From NCBI RefSeq assembly GCF_001540865.1, contig NC_033629.1:1573490-1637489 (forward strand): a stretch of 64,000 nucleotides of DNA, given 5' to 3'. This DNA is from Ananas comosus (taxonomy: Eukaryota; Streptophyta; Magnoliopsida; Poales; Bromeliaceae). This document shows positions 51,458-63,851 of this stretch, piece by piece (position 1 is the stretch's first letter; every line of letters starts with the position of its first letter). The position numbers were made by a program, and so were the translations under genes. The notes beneath the pieces were generated by a model. The model worked only from the letters and a program-made list of their open reading frames with translations. It searched no databases and was not told the DNA's origin.

Positions 51458-53157
51458 TAGGCAATGTTAAAATTTGATTATGGGGTATAAGATTTATTTA
51501 TCAATATTTATTTGTTCTTTCCTTCTTTCACACTTGACTATGTCCAGTAATGATTATATCAAAACCATGAAGCTGATAAAATAAAATAGTTTAAACTGCA
51601 AAAGAAAAATACAGAAGCCATCATAGAAATTCTGAAGCTTAACAAAAATAAGAACTTACACTGAAAAAATAAATAAATCTACAGCATTCATTAAGATTGA
51701 CAGGTACCTTCTAATCACATAATGTCACACCAACACAATGTAGAAAAGTTGGGGATTATGCAAAATAGATCAGTTAGAGGACAATTTCTTCTATATCACT
51801 CCATGAAACTAGAAAAGAAACAAAGGAGATGATGAAATCTAAATGAAGAGGAAATTATTTGATTATTTATGAACATTCCCCCACTACCTTGTATCTACTT
51901 GTCCATCAATGTCACAAGATATTAATGTCACCTCAAATAATAAAACAACATATAGTCTTGCTGTAGTTTTCTCACTGTCTCATGCACACACTCAAATCTC
52001 TCAACAGTTTCTAACTGGGCCCTTTTCCTTAAATAAGAGGTAGCAAAATTAATTAGGGCAGTATAGGAATGGTTTGGAGAAAAATATGCACCAAACAATC
52101 TAATCACCAAGCCATATAGGTATTAGGAAATGTGAGCTAAAGAGGGAAAACTATTTGCCTAGATTAATTGGTCAATGCAACTTAAGGTGACATCAATATC
52201 TACCTCTGGGCATGCATGAACAAGCCATGTTTATCTCATGATAAAAGCTGTAGTGTTATGTGTGCTGGTAGCAAACTTATTTGTCACATCAAGCAATTTA
52301 ATGATGGTCCAAAGACGAAAAGAATCTATAATGTGGTGTTTTTCTTCTTCTTTTTTTTTTCTCTATTGGATCTGAATTGAGAAATTGAAAGAATCTTTCA
52401 TTGTCTCGAAACCTAAAAACTGATGAACAAACTACATCAAACAAAGCTCATACTCTTTTGAACTATCGAAGGAGCATACAATAATAAAAACTCCACCTTT
52501 CCATATTGCATCTAAACAATGAAGATCAAATGTATACATTGAATCTAAATGTGTATTCTCAATTAGTTCCTAGCAACTTACAAAACCGAAGAACCAGAAA
52601 ATCTTATGGTTTAAACTTCTCAAGAGATGATCACTGCAAATTTAGCCACCCAGCAAATCAAAAAATTGACAAACATCCATTTGGCAAAAACAAAGCATCA
52701 AAATAGTAAAATTGCTACCAGAGACTAGAGAAACACTGGGAGACTAAATGCACCCTCCAACAACTCCGAATTGCAAGCACGCACTTGTTGCTGTTATACC
52801 TAAAGGAGAGAAAAGAATGGCACTGAAAACTACCGACTGGTTGATGGTGAATTGCAAATGTGAACTTACTCATCATTCTTGCTCTATAACACTACCATTT
52901 ACAGTATAAAAGAAACAGTAAGAGATAATGCAGTGTTTCATAAGCTATAATCTAAAGTTCTTTAAATAATATATTAATATTAGAAATTGACAGAAGAAAT
53001 ACAGATAAAGATACAGATAAAGTATGATAACCCCTCATGATTTAAACTGTACAAGCCAAAATTTTCAACTGAAGAACCTGATACTGATGAGGGTTCAAGA
53101 TAAAAATATGGGAAATTTCAATAAGTTAACATTAAAGTATCTAGTGCACCTAATACA
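51458..53157. other. Gene-free interval 3' of the ARV1 gene
   Basis: Likely ARV1 3' UTR and spacer. Frames such as 51928-52110 (minus) and 52506-52706 (plus) lack recognisable domains. No further ARV1 exon could be found here. Confidence 0.45.
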
Positions 53158-53386
53158 GAATTGAGCTAGAATACTCTCAAAAGCACCAACCCCTTGGTGC
53201 TTCTAGGTTTCTAGCTCTTGGATCTACTCCTTCATTACTAATAGCCTTCGGATCAAACACTATTCCACCTACCACCACCTACCACTACCTACCACCATCA
53301 TCTCAACCCTACATCTCTCCGTCCAATGGCTAAAAGCTCAAAAGTACCACTCCCTTGATGCTTTTGAGAGTATTCTAGCTCAACTC
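53158..53386. mobile_element. MITE with 9-bp target duplication, next to the ARV1 stop codon
   Basis: Left end GAATTGAGCTAGAATACTCT, right end reversed GAGTTGAGCTAGAATACTCT, giving inverted repeats of about 28 bp. Perfect 9-bp direct repeats CCTAATACA flank it at 53149-53157 and 53387-53395. A 9-bp duplication is typical of Mutator-like elements. The 229-bp body shares order and text with the GAGTCCGGCT family (GATCTACTCC, CATCTCAACCCTACATC, CCGTCCAATGGCTAAAAGCTC), so it types that whole family. Confidence 0.9.
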
Positions 53387-53387
53387 C

Positions 53388-56300
53388 CTAATACAAACCA
53401 TATAGTCGATGCAGCAGGCAATATTCAGTACAGAACTTCATTGCATGTGCGACAAAGCATACTCCAAAACAACGGGCAATTGGCGATTGAGTTGCAACTG
53501 TAAAGATGAAATTGGCAACATTCAGAATAAGAAATTAAAGCAACAGAATAATTTAAGAAAACTCATCTGAAGTAAAGACGAATAACAACCCCCTGTGATC
53601 AAGCAATCCTATAGCAGTGCATTTCTGTATCTTCTTAACATACATACTACATATGTACATACATACATATGCATACATAAATAGTTACATATGCACCTAG
53701 TGTATAGATGGAAAAACATATATGTATGTATTCATGTTTAAATAGAGGAAGGTGCTCAGCACTGGGGGGATCTTCTCTCCCGTCAAAATCAAAGATGAGT
53801 TAGTCTTATTGAAGATTCATGCCCTTTTCATATAGGATTAAGATTTAGGTAAGAGTAAAAGGCTAAAACAAAACCTATGCTGATCATGTCTGTGCCAATT
53901 TAAATAGATTCTGCAATAGTAAGATCAAAAAGTCAGAAACTGGAAATATGAGATGAAACAACAAAGTTTTACAAGGTTGATGAAACAACAAAGTTTTACA
54001 AGGCTTTAGTTGTGAAATTATCCTTCACAAATAGTACCATAGCTAACTTCCTCTATAGCCATTTACATAGAGTGAAACTTAAAGGGACCTTATACAACCT
54101 ACAAAGCATCTGCTTATGTGCATGAAGAAATTGCATAGTACTACATTGACTAAATTTTATTCGAAGGAAAAGAGCGTCATATTTGTTTTCTTAAGAACAC
54201 CTAGTTCACACCTCTTAAAGCCACTGTATTTGACGAGAGAACAAAAATCTCGACAATGAAAAGAACCGAAGATGGAAACTCCCAAATCTGTAAAATAAAA
54301 TAAAATTTTCGTTAAAATAGTGCAGAAGCGAAACATTAGAATTTTTTTTCAATGAAATACTGTTAAGAAAGGCCAACATTTACCATCATTAATATAGGAA
54401 ACAACTTGAAGTAGCTTGAAATGAGGATGGCCAGCAAAACCTCTTTGTACCTGAATAATTACAAAATGCTCTAAAAAACGAATAAAATTTTAACTTGTTT
54501 ATTAGTAATCATTTAGTTTCTGATCCAAAAGATTAAGTAATTCTAAACATATGGAGTTCCACTACATAGTTGTTTGCAACAATATATATCAATTATTGGA
54601 TGCATTACAGCGCAGAACCAGTCTACCACAATTTCCGTAAGAATAGAGAAAACAAAAGATCTATCAACAGAATTACAAGTAAGATTCTAAATGTGTAACA
54701 GAAGGTAAACTATTACCTGGCCATATCAAGTGACAAATTGAGGAAAAACCTCGTGGTAAGAAATATTATAAACATAAATACAAAGCTTCCCAACAATACA
54801 TTCATCAGTACCTGCTAAACAGCAATTTCAATAAAACAGCAAAGCAGCTAATTAAGCATTATAAGATGAATAAAACATATACTTGGCTTCGGCAAGAATT
54901 GAACCACCTTTCCACAAGTCCAAATAGCAAAAGGAAGGCTCGTAGAAAAATCCCAGTCGTCTTTACTGCTTTTTAAGAAAGAAATCCTGACTTAAATTGT
55001 TAAGAACCTTGAACAAAGTAGATAAAGTATGTTTCTGCTGGAAAACTGATGATACCAAGGAACACCAAGAAAAAAGAAAGGAACGCCCAAGGATACATGC
55101 ATCCAAAAGAATATAAATTAAACATGACTTTTGCAGTATTCCCTGCAAACACAAGACGATAAGTCATAGCCAAGAATACCCTGAAGACACAGTATAAAGT
55201 GATTATATAGGATAAGTAAATTCTGAGCACCAACTAGCACATTAAGCTGTAGCAATAAAAATAAGCAATGCACAAATAATCAGGATACACAGCTAGTAAC
55301 ATCTAGTATATTAAATTGAGTATCTATACCAACATAAAATATTTTAGCAGAAATAAGCGAGGTATGGCACACAGGAACCAATAACATAGTCAGTGCCCAG
55401 CTAGAATATCGATTCTTTTGTTCACTAAATTAAAAAATTTGTCAACTCAAGGGGAAAATATAGACAACAATAGCAATAAACTTTTCTCAAAAATTAAAAA
55501 AAAGTCAATAAACAGACATGTTTTCTTTGAACAATAATTACCAACTCAGATTAGCGAAGCAGGTGTTAGGGAACTTCAGTACATGAGACAATTGAACTAT
55601 AAAGGTATCTTGAACAGAAAAGTGATTCACATCTCAGGCTGCTACATGTAGTAAGATGCAAAGTAATCTTTGTATCTCAATTCACATGAAGAGATTAAAA
55701 GACCAAGAGAAAAACAAATAGAATGGAAAATATAGATGTTATAGTACAATGGGAGATATAGATTGTTATAGTAATTCAGAAATAGTAAGTCAAATTACAT
55801 AACATAAAAGATTGCTAAAAATTGTATTAAAAGCTTCCCAAGTGTCTCATTGATATCATACCATGATGTCGCCGGATTCTAGATTCAGCATATTAAATAG
55901 CAAATGACGATATGCCTTTTCCTTGTGCAGAATCAGATCGATCAAAATAATCTGGTTATAGAAATTGCCATTTTTTTAGCATCTCAACAAAAAAAAAAAA
56001 AAAGGTATTTTCTTACATTACAAGCAAAAATAAGCTATAAAATCAAGAAATTTATGCTGTCGAGATTAAAATATACCCAATAACAACATAATCACAGAGA
56101 AAAACCTAATTTTTTAGGAAAATATACTATTAAATTACACTACTAAGCCATTACAGAGGGGGAGGAAAAAAAAAAGAAAAAAAAAAAAGAGTACTAATCA
56201 GTAAAGGGCCGAGATTTAGGGTTTCTTCCTCTTTTTTGGACTTACGAACCATGAACTCGCACTCGATGTAGGGATCGGCGACGGCTTTACACTCATCCTG

Positions 56301-56523
56301 CGGATCATACGACACGATTTTGAGCTCAAACACTCGGCCAATCGAAGAGGAGGGATTCGTTCGAGTCTCTTACGCATTTCATCAAACGGATGTTGCCCGG
56401 GGAGTACTGGACGAAGAGCGCCCCCACGCGCGCGCCGCAGCTCACGCACCGCCGCCGCGCTCCTCCCGCCGCCGCCTCCTCGGCGGCGGCGGCGTCGCCG
56501 CGATCCGTCGCCGGCGTTGGCAT
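53388..56523 (-). CDS. ARV1: ARV1-type lipid homeostasis protein
   Basis: Nine exons on the minus strand: 56523-56374, 56297-56250, 55951-55862, 55142-55097, 54990-54908, 54811-54717, 54450-54384, 54287-54212, 53497-53388. They sum to 765 nt, 254 aa, close to the 240-250 aa of plant ARV proteins. The N-terminus has the ARV zinc ribbon: CVSC at 26-29, then LFVQYSPGNIRLMKCDEC with Cys at 50 and 53. It continues IECEFMIILIDLILHKEKAY and RHLLFN, then several hydrophobic membrane spans, RYKEVLLAILISSYFK, WEFPSSVLFIVEIFVLSSN and RCFGVCFVAHAMKF. ARV1 is an ER membrane protein needed for sterol traffic and lipid balance. Exon 4/5 was chosen because joining at 55097/54990 gives LLDAFRISFLKSS, the usual LLD-x-[YF]-R segment. 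The stop TAG lies within the 9-bp duplication of a MITE. A (CT)n tract lies 54 bp upstream of the ATG. Confidence 0.9.
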
Positions 56524-56573
56524 TGTGCGGCGGCGACGATCGCGGGAGCTCTGATCCGACGCGAACGAAGCGC

Positions 56574-56618
<45 letters not shown>

Positions 56619-57248
56619 TTAGTGAAGGAGATCAAAAGCAGTAACCATCGTGCTTTAGCTTAGATTCAAATATTTAAAAATAGAAAAAAAAATCATATCA
56701 TATGCATATATTCAAAATTTTAAAATGATTGTTTTTAATTTGAGTGAAAATATTTATAAAAATTAGTCAGCGATTGTACAAGTGTGACACTCAAACTTTA
56801 ATTTGTATAATAAATAATATGTCGCCAATAAAATTACGTGACATCTTAATTATTATCATTATGGATCATTTTACTATCACATCAGCAATATACCACTATT
56901 TATTCAATAAATTATATAGAAAAACTTAACTATAAGAAATCCAAAAATATTAAGCAAAAAAATCATTACATATTAAAATTTAAGAGTTCAAATGTTACCG
57001 ACCTAATAGTTTGAGATAGATGTTTTGATACGTAACTAATCGGAATCTACGAAATCATTGTAATAATAAAATTTTCAACCAAATTGAGCAATCATACAAA
57101 ATTTTTGTACCTATTTGAAATGCTGATAAAGTGTACCTATTTGAATTGCTGATAATTTTTTGCACCTTTTAGGGTTGCATGGCATTAGGAAAGAGAAAAT
57201 TTTCCAATACAAATAATGCTATCCTATGAAGACTCAAAAAGACTTTTT
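56524..57248. other. ARV1 leader and spacer to the HDH gene
   Basis: The (GA)n run at 56577-56614 reads CT in the ARV1 sense direction. The rest is AT-rich and without a gene. Confidence 0.5.
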
Positions 57249-57465
57249 GGTACCGTTTAGTTCGAATATAAGCAAGAACTAGCTATTACCGGAATAGGTA
57301 CAAATATGAGGATAAGAAGAATAACGTTTGGATAAAAATTGAATTGTTTTCGAAAATAAAAAAAATATTAGGTAGTTTTATATAGAAATAGAGGTGTTAG
57401 TGAGGATAACCAAGAACTACTATTATTTTCAGATAAAAAATTAGCGTTTGGTATAAAGGGGAGCC
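57249..57465. repeat. MITE-like copy with AAGCAAGAACTAGCTATTA start, copy 2
   Basis: Begins TACCGTTTAGTTCGAATATA then AAGCAAGAACTAGCTATTAC, with GTTTGGATAAAAATTGAATTG. It matches 44968-45275 in its first 120 bp and then shortens. It lies about 200 bp beyond the HDH stop codon. Confidence 0.6.
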
Positions 57466-57669
57466 CAAGCATTTCAATTAGTTCATTGCATCAGGATCTG
57501 CTCTAATCTCCATCAGCATAAACTAACAACTTAACAAAAAGAAGCATTTCCTGCAGAACAAATGGTTTGGGAGAGGGAAAAATGCCTTAGATAAGTAAGT
57601 TCTCACAGGTTTAATGATATGTGATATCATAAAGTTACAGATCTGTAAATGAGCTAAGAGGTTGCAAAA

Positions 57670-60600
57670 TCACTGAACAGCTAAAGCAGCTTCGATTTCC
57701 TGCAGCCGGAGGGTAACTGCTCTCTTGTGGGCCTCTAGCCCTTCGACCTCCGCCATTTTCGCCACGTACGGCCCTAATCTCCTCAACCCTTCCTCGGATA
57801 AAGATTGAACTGTGATGTACTTGAGGAAAGAGTTTAGCGACACCCCGCTGTACATCCTCGCGTAACCGTACGTCGGAAGGACATGGTTCGTCCCACTCGC
57901 GTAGTCGCCGACGCTCTCCGGAGTCCATTGCCCTAAAAATACAGACCCTGCGACAAGAAAAAGGAGAAAGAAAGAGTCCAACTTGTTTCGAAATAAAGGT
58001 GACAAAAATAGAAGCAAGTCGACGCACAAATCTCGTGCTTTTTCATGATCAAAACAATCCGATTGATTGCATATAGCGCAGTCACCTGCATTCTCAATAA
58101 GACCCTCCCATTTCTCCGCATCTGGGACATTGATGATCAAGTGCTCGGGAGCATACAAGTTCGAGAAGGAAATTGCCTGCAAAATTTAAAAGAGTGTTCG
58201 AGTTGTCCTGCTAACAAATTCGATATTGAATATCCAACTCTCAGTGGCCATTTGCCATCAGGATAAAATTACGTGACCATACTGCGATGGAAATTTGACT
58301 GCAAACTTAAGCCAGATAAGATTAGAAAATGAAAACCAATAATCAGCAGAAATGGGTTCTTCTCTAAGAAAATATTGTTCTTGTAAAACAAAACAACCTC
58401 GATAGATATATGACAAAGGGTCGAGAACCAACCTCAACCATATCTTTGGCGAACACTGTGAAGCTGTGGCTAAGTGCTTTCGAAGCAAATTCTCCTCTAG
58501 GAAGGGATGCACATTGTTTGTTGACCTCAGCTTCGATTGCGCCCATATCCACGCCATCTCCTGCTACAACAAGAACCACCTGACTATCCGGGCCATGTTC
58601 CGCCTGAAATATTATAAGACCAGCCGACAACAACTTAGGCGCCATAAAATGACAGAATAACTAGTCAAAGCTTACTTTCTCAACTCATTGCTACCCAATG
58701 CTCTTAAATTCTGTTATTCCGGAACTTTATAAAGAAACATCAACTACACAAAGAAGTGCTGTCATTTGCATTTTAGTGGGCGCTTGGTGTAGAAATTTCA
58801 TATAAACCGGTAGTAGTGCAGTTTTGTTTCAAAAGTATCCTTAAAAGGTATCAAATTCATGGGGAGAAGTTGGTCTTGGTTTTGAATTAGAAAAAACTTT
58901 TGAAGGGATGATTTTTTGTAAGTACATGGGCATGCATCCAAGGAAGTTTTGTACATGAAAATTCAGATTTCATGTGGAGAAATGTACATAGAAAAACTCG
59001 TGAACCTATAAATATTAATATTTCGAATGATTTTCCTAATTATGTGTTACATAACATGCAGAATAAGCAAGGGTGCCTAGCGAAAGCAAAACGGGATTGT
59101 ACAGAAGAAAACGCATGTCCTGTAGAAGCTATACAAACTGATAATAAAAGAAGTGAAAAAAGATTTGCACCTGAGAGAGTAGATCTGCGGCTACATGAAC
59201 TGGATTGGCATGTTTATCAGCAATGACTAGAACTTCCGAAGGGCCTGCAGGCATGTCTATACTAACCATAGCTTCACTGTTCTGCGGCAGAAGGCACAGA
59301 ACCGGATAAAATTATTTTAGAAATAATATTAGAAGAAATAAAATACTTATATCACATGAATTAGCTTGTAATGGACAACTTGAAGTATAGGTATTATTAA
59401 CTCAATATATTGCATTCTGCTAATCCACACGCTTGATCAGTTTATTCTTTTTTATGGCGAAAGAAGCAGCAAAGTAAAGGGAACAAAGGATCATACTTGG
59501 AGTATCATTTTCGCAGCTGTAACATACTGATTTCCTGGTCCAAATATTTTCTCAACCTGCAACAGGAGGGGGGGGAAAATATAATGTCTTCTAGGTCCAA
59601 TTCGGTTAACAAAGTAACTACACTGCACAATGAGAAATTGGCTAAATAGCACCACCTATGCACATTTTTCAAGTGTAAGCTACCAGACGAGAAGTTAATA
59701 TCAGTGAGAACGTATGAACATTCAACAATCTGCCAACTGCCTAAAATACTGGAGATCTAGTTGATTCCACAGACGAATGAAATAATGAAAATGCCGCAAG
59801 TTACTGGTTCTAATGCATGTTCAACATACAACTGAAATAAAAGCCTCAATTGATCCCACAGCTCCATGTCAAAATTGCAAGAGAACATAAAGTCGAAGCT
59901 ATTTAAAATCTCTCAATTGTAAATGAGCTAAAGAGTAGGCATTAATACCTTTGGACACGACTCAGTTCCCCAAGCCATGGCTGAGATGGCCTGCAGGTAG
60001 AGTGTGTTAAGAACTGTATACAAGGAGTCTTTTACACAACAAAATACTTTAAAATTTCTTCTACCTGAGCTCCACCAGCCGTAAGTATGTGTGTGACACC
60101 AGCTTTCTTGGCACAATATAGAACCTCCTGGAAAAAGTGTAAAGATGACGTTAAAATTTGTATAAACGATAGCAGCAACTAAGCGAGCCATGAAGGATAC
60201 CTTACAAACACTACCATCAGGACGTGGGGGAGTCGCAAGAACAATGGTTTTGCACCCAGCTATCTGTGCGGGCTGGTGAGAAAAAAGTAAATAAGTAAAC
60301 AATATCAACGAGGTGCACCCTGAAGATGCTTTGGACTGGTAGTGGAAAAGATCGCATCTCTTAAAAGGTCTAAACAAGACACAAGCATACCACTGCAAGC
60401 ATCAAAGCAGTAGAAGGTAAAACTGCAGTTCCGCCAGGAACATAAAGCCCCACAGAGCCGATGCCCCGTGCTATTCTTTTACACCTCACGCCCTTCACAC
60501 ATTTGTTATTAACAAAATGAATCAACCGGAAGAAAAAAATGAAAGAAAACAAAAGAAAAAGGACTGTGCTTACTATCATATTCTCAGTAATCTTCTCCGG

Positions 60601-61553
60601 AATCTTTTGGGCAACATGAAATGCATAGATATTGTCATACGCAACATCGAATGCTTCCTTCACAGCTGGATCAAGCTACATTGCACAATGTCAACTATTT
60701 ATGTTTTCTACAAATTTATCATTTAAGGTTAACTGCAACTGTTTCATCACATGTACTTATACATGAAAATCAAAGTTTTTACACATCTTATTCTCTGGGA
60801 CATTAAGAAAGATAATTGGAAATATAGGTATGGCTTTTAGTGCTAAAATATATGTATATATTTCATATTACGAATAGCCCACCTCTGGATCTGGTAGATC
60901 ATTGACAAGGTCAACTACTTTAACAAGCTCAACTTTGTCGAATTTTGCAGTATAACTGCAAGCATATTACAAGAAGAGCATCAGCTGTAGAACGACTATT
61001 TTCTTCATTGATGCTGATAAGTTTATTAAGAAGTATAGTAATATAATAAAGAACATGATCCACCTACTCTTTAACTGCAACATCCCCTCTTATCCTAACA
61101 TCATCCACAATTGGCGTCACCTAATTAGAAAATAGTATATCATTAAAACTAAACAATCACTTTCATATAAAAATGCATCGATGATTTCTACTTCCTGAAA
61201 AGAATATGTAATCCTACCGTACTAAAAATCGAGGAGAAATCTACGCGAGGACGAGCCTTAAGGCCATCAACCTCAGCATCACTTAGCTCGGACAATCTAT
61301 AAGACTTCATTGAGCTCCTGATACCGAGACCTTTGCAACCTAACATTGCCAAATTCTTAAAAGTCACGGCTTTAAGAAAAGGAAGAATTGTAGAGAGAAA
61401 AAACAACCGTGAAAAAGGGAACACTGTGCCTTTGGACAGAGAAAAGGTGCTAAATTTTGTGATTTTAGATGCAAAAAGTACTCCTGGAGTGAAAGTAATA
61501 TGTTTGTTGACAAATTGGCTAGTCCTCGCAAAAGAGAAACATGCGGCGTCCAT
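57670..61553 (-). CDS. HDH: Histidinol dehydrogenase, plastid precursor
   Basis: Thirteen coding exons on the minus strand: 61553-61218, 61120-61068, 60955-60883, 60675-60574, 60492-60391, 60272-60201, 60127-60065, 59990-59949, 59556-59497, 59281-59171, 58603-58433, 58176-58086, 57947-57670. They sum to 1554 nt, 517 aa. The enzyme makes histidine from histidinol in two NAD+-dependent steps in the plastid stroma. Known E. coli HisD active-site residues have counterparts with matching spacing: zinc ligands Gln338/His341 in [10 protein letters not shown], catalytic Glu406/His407 in YAPEHL, Asp440 and His447 in GDYASGTNH, and His499 in LEAHKR. The mature part starts near MKSYRLSEL; about 85 residues precede it, long for a transit peptide. 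The ATG at 61553 is the first in the exon. The one at 61574 straddles the intron acceptor and is excluded. A 5' UTR exon lies at 62357-62500. Confidence 0.95.
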
Positions 61554-62356
61554 CAACCGCCTTTCGTCCTGCATTTCAAATCAAGTTTGGTTTTAGATAA
61601 TATCACAGTAGAAATAAAGGAGTGGGGGGAAAAAGAAACAAAGAAATCAGAATCTGTTTATGAATCAAACTCTCTCAGTATTTAAAAGCTTCCCTAAGTG
61701 CAAACAACTTTTTCGGTCCAGAAGCAAAAGCCAAGAATTCGGCATCATAGAAGTCCTGAGCTTCTAGATTGAGCAAGAAGTCAAAGTGATATTTTGGGCA
61801 TCAAAATTAGACGCTCTAATTTGAAACTCAGCCGTCAGGATGATTGGATTGAAGAATAATTAGGGTTTTCTCAAACAGTTCTAGTCAGAAGCGCTTCTGC
61901 AGAAGCTCCGGCTGGGCCAAACAGGACCTCTTACCCACTTTAACACCTATCAGCAGATTAATTAACAAGTGGTACCACAGAAAATTCACAAAAACCCCAT
62001 CCTTTAATCCGCTGTCCTAATCAAATTCACAAACAAAGCACGAAACAAAGACGCAGGCAATAAAAATAAAACTAAATCGTCTCTAATTTATTTTGCACCA
62101 TTATGAATGAAAAAAAAAAAAGGGCTTTTTCAAGCAAAACCAATGAAAAAACAAAAAAAATTAGCATGCATCGGTGCTCCATTCCCATTATAAACAGCTA
62201 ATTCACAGCTACTCAATTTATCCGCAAGGAATCACAGTTCCAGCGTTCCATTTCGAAATCAATCACATTTCCAATGACAAAAATAGAAACTTTAACACAA
62301 AAAAAGGGAAAAAAAGGGCAAAAAAAATCCCTAATCTATCAGAGACGATATCTCAC

Positions 62357-62439
62357 CTGCCCTAATTTTCCCTCCCACTAAATTTTTGGACGGATCGGGG
62401 CCCGAAGTATTCGGAACTGCGATTGGATCACGAATCCTC

Positions 62440-62481
<42 letters not shown>

Positions 62482-62500
62482 GGGAGAGGCAAAAGCCGGG
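62357..62500 (-). other. 5' UTR exon of the histidinol dehydrogenase gene
   Basis: On the minus strand GGGCAG is followed by the donor GTGAGA at 62356, and the next acceptor is ATGCAG at 61569-61574. The exon contains a (CT)n tract in sense (62444-62478). The transcription start is only approximate. Confidence 0.6.
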
Positions 62501-63681
62501 AAGCTTCGCGTCGTGTGGGATTGAGATTTGAGAATGGATTTGATCGGACGAGGACAGAGATTGTGCGTTCGCCAAAAACACTACTTTAATTAATTAATTT
62601 TAGGTTTTTAAGTTCTTCGAATGAGGGTCCAAAAAAAAGCCTTAAAATAACTTTTTTTTTCCCCATATACTTAATGATTATTCTATAATTTAGCATATTT
62701 TATTTTTTACACTTAAGCATTTTTAGTTGTTATCAAAAAATTTTATTTTGATAACCACTAAATTTAGCATTAATTATTATTCTATAATTTAGCATATTTT
62801 ATTTTTTACATAAGCATTTCGGCGGTGCCCCTCGTTGAAACTATTTCACTGGACCTTGTCCACCATGTAATCCGTGGACCGCATTGCATCTGGTCCCTCC
62901 ACCCCTTCGTAGCTTTCAATCACCACCGCCCACCGGATTGCAGTAGGATTAAATACACCAAATGCACGTGTACTTTCGTCCACTCACAAATAGTTATTCA
63001 AAATTTAAAATTTAATATTTATCATCATTGATCATTTAAGTTTAATTCAAATGCACAGCTTTACTAACATAGTTATAAAACAAGTTCATAAAAAATTTCT
63101 GCATCGCTTACTGTCCGAAGAGCAAGTAACAAAAAATTTGATAGTTAGTCCCGAAAATTTTAAATTCGAAGTATAATTGCTTCACATTTACGGCTAATTT
63201 TATTCTAAAAATAAATCAAAGAAGCGGATAACATGTTATCATTCTCTCATAAAGAAACCTGCAAATAACTTGATTTATTTCAAACAAATATAGGCTTTGA
63301 AATTAAAATCTCACAAGATTCAATCAAACATTGCTCTGAAAATCTCTGCTAACTTTTTACAATGTACTAAATAACAGAACAGGCACCCAAAATCGTGCTA
63401 TTTTACAATATTTAACCCAAATCTAAATTTTCCTATACATAAAAATACAAATAAAACAAAAAATTATCAACCCCCTCACAAAAAAAAAAAAGCCCCTCAC
63501 TTATTAGGCAATAATTTAACAAAAGGAATCCCCACCCTACGCAAAATTTGAATATAGCTGATACTAATATAACTATGAAACAATATCTAGCTACGTTTTA
63601 TTCGCCCAGATTCTGTGGAAGATCAAATATGTGCAACTTTGTTCGCGCGCACGCAGAGAGATTGTTTTCGAGATCTGAAGT
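62501..63681. other. Gene-free interval upstream of HDH
   Basis: HDH promoter side, then AT-rich DNA. A direct repeat of about 50 bp (GATTATTCTATAATTTAGCA followed by TATTTTATTTTTTACA) occurs at 62672-62723 and 62771-62820. No gene is supported. Confidence 0.5.
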
Positions 63682-63851
63682 TTACTTTGTATCCTTTCTT
63701 TCTTTCTTCTGATTGCTTTTCAAACTCGTAACGAGTTTACAAGTCCTCACGAAACTGTCCAGTAACTGCACATAGAACCAAATTGTATATTAGGTTTCGT
63801 ATTATGAAATGACGATTTTACCTCATAAATTGACTTTACTGTCTCAGTGTA
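63682..63851 (-). CDS. Possible last two exons of a gene running off the right edge
   Basis: On the minus strand, a 30-nt open block at 63851-63822 (reading YTETVKSIYE) is preceded by an AAG acceptor and followed by a GTAAAA donor. A second block at 63765-63682 follows a good TATGTGCAG acceptor and reads LLDSFVRTCKLVTSLKSNQK then KERKDTK before TAA. Both are open in the same frame, and the joined product looks protein-like (amphipathic helix, lysine-rich end). I do not recognise the family. The 56-nt intron between them is short for a plant, so the model is tentative. Confidence 0.4.

Noticed and set aside
51928..52110. A 60-codon minus frame considered as a further ARV1 exon.
   Set aside because: It lacks ARV features and lies beyond the natural ARV1 stop. 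ARV1 is already of normal length.
61554..61574. An upstream ATG for histidinol dehydrogenase at 61574.
   Set aside because: That ATG overlaps the ATGCAG splice acceptor and would be removed with the 5' UTR intron.
63480..63500. A-rich and T-rich runs throughout the window as possible poly(A) tails of retrocopies.
   Set aside because: Apart from the SINE at 43618-43774, none is joined to a retrocopy body with target duplications.
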